A stretch of 64,000 nucleotides of DNA from NCBI RefSeq assembly GCF_039535785.1, contig NZ_BAAAXV010000009.1, positions 2,604,001 through 2,668,000 of the forward strand. Reading direction: 5' to 3'. The translations under genes and the position numbers were made by a program. Of this stretch, positions 60,181 to 64,000 are shown piece by piece. How positions within the stretch are numbered: the stretch's first letter is position 1; each line of letters starts with the position of its first letter. This DNA is from Nonomuraea helvata. Its GTDB lineage: Bacteria; Actinomycetota; Actinomycetes; Streptosporangiales; Streptosporangiaceae. Under the pieces are notes generated by a model. The model had not been told where the DNA came from. It saw only the letters and a program-made list of their open reading frames with translations, and ran no database searches.

Positions 60181-60420
60181 GCGCTCTGTTCATGGCCTCT
60201 GCTCCGCAGAGGCGCGCTCGGTCGCTTTGAGCCGTTGCCTTCCCTCGTCACTCCGGTCGCTACGCTCCCTGCGTTCCTCAGTCCAGGCAACGGCGCTCCC
60301 TCGCTCTGTTCATGGCCTCTGCTCCGCAGAGGCGCGCTTGGTCGCTTTGAGCCGTTGCCTTCCCTCGTCACTCCGGTCGCTACGCTCCCTGCGTTCCTCA
60401 GTCCAGGCAACGGCGCTCCC
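60181..60420. repeat. Tandem 120-bp direct repeat, two copies
   Basis: Bases 60181-60300 and 60301-60420 are the same 120-bp unit with two mismatches (60181/60301 and 60219/60339). Each unit contains CCTCTGC-TCC-GCAGAGG, a 7-bp hairpin, and CCGTTGCCT ... AGGCAACGG, a 9-bp stem enclosing 44 nt (60232-60240 with 60285-60293 in copy 1). It sits in the gap between cspA and groEL. The unit is 40 codons long, so it reads open in several frames, but none shows a start signal or known protein. Confidence 0.9.
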
Positions 60421-60483
60421 TCGCATGTTCAGGGGGTCGGCGCCTCCCCACCAGGGAAGGAACACCCGGGGGGTGGGCTCTCG

Positions 60484-60510
60484 CTTGCACTCGGCAGGGT
60501 AGAGTGCTAA
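60484..60510. promoter_or_regulatory. CIRCE operator 1 (HrcA site)
   Basis: CTTGCACTC-N9-GAGTGCTAA, close to the CIRCE consensus TTAGCACTC-N9-GAGTGCTAA. HrcA represses heat-shock genes by binding this element. It lies 144 bp before the groEL start. Confidence 0.88.
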
Positions 60511-60516
60511 ACAGTT

Positions 60517-60547
60517 CGTTGGCACTCTCTGATGCAGAGTGCCAACG
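60517..60547. promoter_or_regulatory. CIRCE operator 2 (HrcA site)
   Basis: CGTTGGCACTC-N9-GAGTGCCAACG is a perfect inverted repeat of 11 bp arms around 9 bases, six bases after CIRCE 1. Two tandem sites imply strong HrcA control of groEL. Confidence 0.9.
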
Positions 60548-60653
60548 ATTGGATCGGGACGATGGGGTCTGCCGAAGGAGACGCTGACCCATGCCGTCGC
60601 GGGCGTCGGCTCGGTCCACGACAAGCCACCCTGCATCTGGGAGGTCTAGCCTT

Positions 60654-62279
<1,626 letters not shown>

Positions 62280-62301
62280 GTCTCTCCTCGCCGCAAGAGC
62301 G

Positions 62302-62333
62302 AAGGGCGGTCCGGGTCTTCCCGGGCCGCCCTT
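62302..62333 (+). terminator. Terminator after groEL
   Basis: AAGGGCGGTCCGGG (62302-62315) pairs with CCCGGGCCGCCCTT (62320-62333), a 14-bp stem with one T-G pair and a 4-nt loop. It lies 22 bp after the stop and is followed by GTGCGTCT, not a T run. Confidence 0.65.
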
Positions 62334-62358
62334 GTGCGTCTCATGACAGATCCGCTGG

Positions 62359-62889
62359 TCATACCCCGTAGACGGGAATGATGTGGCCGCGGGCCAGGGT
62401 GTTGGCGGTGATGTTGAAGCCCACCACCGCCGCGCTGACGTCGCCGTCCACGCCCAGCTTGTCGACCCCCAGCGCGTGGACCGTGAAGACGTAGCGGTGC
62501 GGGGCGCCGGGAGGCGGGGCCGCGCCGCCGTACTCCTTCTTGCCGTAGTCGTTGCGGGCGTGGACCGCCCCGGCGGGCAGGCCCTTGAACTCGGGGCCGG
62601 TGCCCGCGCCCCCGGGCAGCTCGGTCACGGAGGCAGGCAGGTCGAACAGCAGCCAGTGCCAGAAGCCGCTGCCCGTGGGGGCGTCGGGGTCGTAGCAGGT
62701 GACCGCGTAGCCACGGGTCTCGGCGGGCGCGCCCGACCAGCGGAGATGGGGCGACTGGTTCTGGCCCGTCATGCCCCAGTCGTTGAAGGCGTGGAGGTCG
62801 CTCAGCCTCTCGCCGTCCCGGACGTCGTCGCTCTCGACCACGAGCGCGGGAACCGACGGCAGGTATTCGTGTGGCAGCGGTGCGGGCAC
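62359..62889 (-). CDS. YbhB/YbcL-family Raf kinase inhibitor-like protein (PEBP)
   Basis: A 176-residue PEBP-fold protein. It has SDLHAFNDWGMTGQNQSPHL (ligand-pocket strand), CYDPDAPTGSGFWHWLLFDL (the DPDxP motif), the NDYGKKEYGG loop (near residue 117) and HRYVFTVHALGV. Bacterial members bind small anions or lipids; the role is unknown. GTG 62889 has AGGAGG upstream. It is convergent with groEL. Confidence 0.9.
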   Translation of the reverse strand: MPAPLPHEYLPSVPALVVESDDVRDGERLSDLHAFNDWGMTGQNQSPHLRWSGAPAETRGYAVTCYDPDAPTGSGFWHWLLFDLPASVTELPGGAGTGPEFKGLPAGAVHARNDYGKKEYGGAAPPPGAPHRYVFTVHALGVDKLGVDGDVSAAVVGFNITANTLARGHIIPVYGV

Positions 62890-62969
62890 GGCATCCTCCT
62901 AGGGTGAGAGCTGCTTGCCCAGCCATCCTAGAAGCGGCCGTGCCCGCCGCCGGTCAGGTGATCGCGCGG

Positions 62970-64000
62970 CTACGTCGGCAGCTGCGCGGGCAGCGGCTTG
63001 TCGTGCAGGACCGTCAGCGACGTCACCGCTCGGGTCAGCACCACGTACAGTCTGGCCAGGCCCCGGGGCTCGGCCGCGACGATGTCCGCGGGCTCCACGA
63101 CGATGACGTGGTCGTACTCCAGGCCCTTGGCCAGGGTCGCGGGGACGATCAGCAGGCGGTGCTCCTCGGCGGAGTCCGGGTCGAGCACGGCATGGGGAAC
63201 GCCGGCCAGCGCGCGCGAGACGTCGGCGACCAGGGCGTCCGGGACGATGACGCCGATGGAGCCCTCTTTGGCCAGGGCCTCCGCGGCCGCCTCCGCGACC
63301 GAGCCGCCGGGACGCACGGTGAGCGAGCCGACGCCCGGGCGGAGCGAGCGGGGCGCGGCCAGGTCGGGGGCGATGGAGGGGAGCAGGTGGGCAGCGTAGT
63401 CGAGGACCTCCCTCGGCACGCGGAAGCCGAGCGTCAGCTCGGTCACCTCGCCCTCGCGCTGGCCCAGGTGCTCGAGCACCGACTTCCAGGAGCTGGTCGA
63501 CCACGGGGTCGTGCCCTGGGCCAGGTCTCCGAGTACGGTGGCCGAGCCGTTGCGGCAGCGGCGGCCGAGCGCTCTCAGCTGCATCTCCGAGAGGTCCTGG
63601 GCCTCGTCCACCACCAGGTGGCCGAGGGACGGGGTGCGTTCCATCAGGTCGCGGAGCTCGTCCAGGAGCGCGGCGTCAGCGGCCGACCATTTGGCGGACT
63701 TCCAGCTCCGGTACGGCTTCCGCCAAATGAGCATTTCTTGCTCTTCAGGCGACAAATCGGATTTAGCTGCTTTGACGGCTGCAGCGAGAAATTCCGGGTC
63801 GGAGAGCAGGCGATAAAGGACCTGTTCTGGCGTTAGTTTTGGCCAGACCGTATCCACGAGCTGCTTCACCGGTTTCGACCTGGCCACGGCGTCCTGCACT
63901 CGGTCGTCGGGCGATTCGCCGCGCTGCTCCATTCGCACCAGCACCATATGGGCCAGTCGCTGGGCCAGCGCCGCCCGGCCCGGGTTGTATCGCGTCGTGC
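62970..64000 (-). CDS. HelD-like RNA polymerase-associated helicase/ATPase, C-terminal part
   Basis: The minus-strand frame is open from the window edge to the stop at 62970, about 343 residues, so the 5' part lies outside. DEAQDLSEMQLRALG is the Walker B of superfamily 1 helicases. GDLAQGTTPW, ELTLGFRVPREVLDYA, ATLAKGLEYDHVIVVEPADI and LYVVLTRAVTSLTVLH are helicase motifs III to VI. VLYRLLSDPEFL resembles HelD, the ATPase that recycles stalled RNA polymerase. The N-terminal Walker A is not in view. Confidence is in the family; HelD rather than UvrD/Rep is likely. Confidence 0.82.
   Translation of the reverse strand, partial: TTRYNPGRAALAQRLAHMVLVRMEQRGESPDDRVQDAVARSKPVKQLVDTVWPKLTPEQVLYRLLSDPEFLAAAVKAAKSDLSPEEQEMLIWRKPYRSWKSAKWSAADAALLDELRDLMERTPSLGHLVVDEAQDLSEMQLRALGRRCRNGSATVLGDLAQGTTPWSTSSWKSVLEHLGQREGEVTELTLGFRVPREVLDYAAHLLPSIAPDLAAPRSLRPGVGSLTVRPGGSVAEAAAEALAKEGSIGVIVPDALVADVSRALAGVPHAVLDPDSAEEHRLLIVPATLAKGLEYDHVIVVEPADIVAAEPRGLARLYVVLTRAVTSLTVLHDKPLPAQLPT

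Noticed and set aside
60181..60420. The tandem repeats as a CRISPR array
   Set aside because: Units are adjacent with no spacers and are 120 bp long; no cas genes are near.
60085..60510. A 141-codon plus-strand frame across the 120-bp repeats
   Set aside because: The repeat unit is a multiple of three, so open frames persist by chance; no ribosome binding site, no family, and it runs into the CIRCE region.

Overview
This 64 kb window is high-GC chromosomal DNA from a filamentous or related actinomycete, plausibly a Streptosporangiaceae/Nonomuraea-type organism. The genus is an inference; no rRNA is present. Signs of this are the strong G/C preference at third codon positions, frequent GTG/TTG starts, a solitary CIRCE-controlled groEL, SepF, a DUF3263 protein, a CtpE-type P-ATPase and a mycosin-like protease. 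No tRNA, rRNA, CRISPR array, insertion sequence or phage gene was recognised.
Region 1 (1-29.6 kb) is a surface polysaccharide locus. It has two nucleotide-sugar dehydrogenases, four extended-SDR epimerase/dehydratases, one GT2 and six GT1/GT4-like glycosyltransferases, a Wzx-like flippase, a Wzy-like polymerase/ligase, a WecA/TagO-like initiating phosphoglycosyltransferase, a Wzc-like BY-kinase with a C-terminal tyrosine cluster, and a low-molecular-weight tyrosine phosphatase. It is bracketed by two paralogous ~775-residue polytopic proteins that look like GT-C enzymes. Near its right end lie a DUF4012 protein and a small LPFTG-anchored protein. The likely flow is UDP-glucose to UDP-glucuronate and derived sugars, assembly on undecaprenyl phosphate, flipping, polymerisation, and phosphorylation-controlled export. 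Several gaps hold gene debris, so the locus appears to have been rearranged.
Region 2 (30-43.5 kb) is mostly conserved chromosome: sepF, a two-TM hypothetical, argS, a CtpE-like ATPase, plsX, a DUF1707 protein, a KamA-like radical SAM aminomutase, secreted and small hypotheticals, and a TagGH/Wzm-Wzt-like polysaccharide ABC exporter.
Region 3 (43.9-49.7 kb) is a five-gene Dpp/Opp peptide importer operon with a double hairpin after the binding-protein gene and a bidirectional terminator at its end.
Region 4 (49.7-64 kb) holds a thiolase/DUF35 pair with a perfect palindrome at its start, a mycosin-like protease pair, a SAM hydroxide adenosyltransferase, DUF3263, trehalose phosphatase (OtsB) and synthase (OtsA), an ECF sigma factor, a SAM-riboswitch-preceded threonine synthase with a CysO-like sulfur carrier, cspA, a tandem 120-bp repeat, two CIRCE operators with groEL, a PEBP protein and the C-terminal part of a HelD-like helicase.
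The most provocative signal is SAM riboswitch + second-type ThrC + CysO-like carrier. It suggests a sulfur-carrier-dependent homocysteine route rather than plain threonine synthesis.
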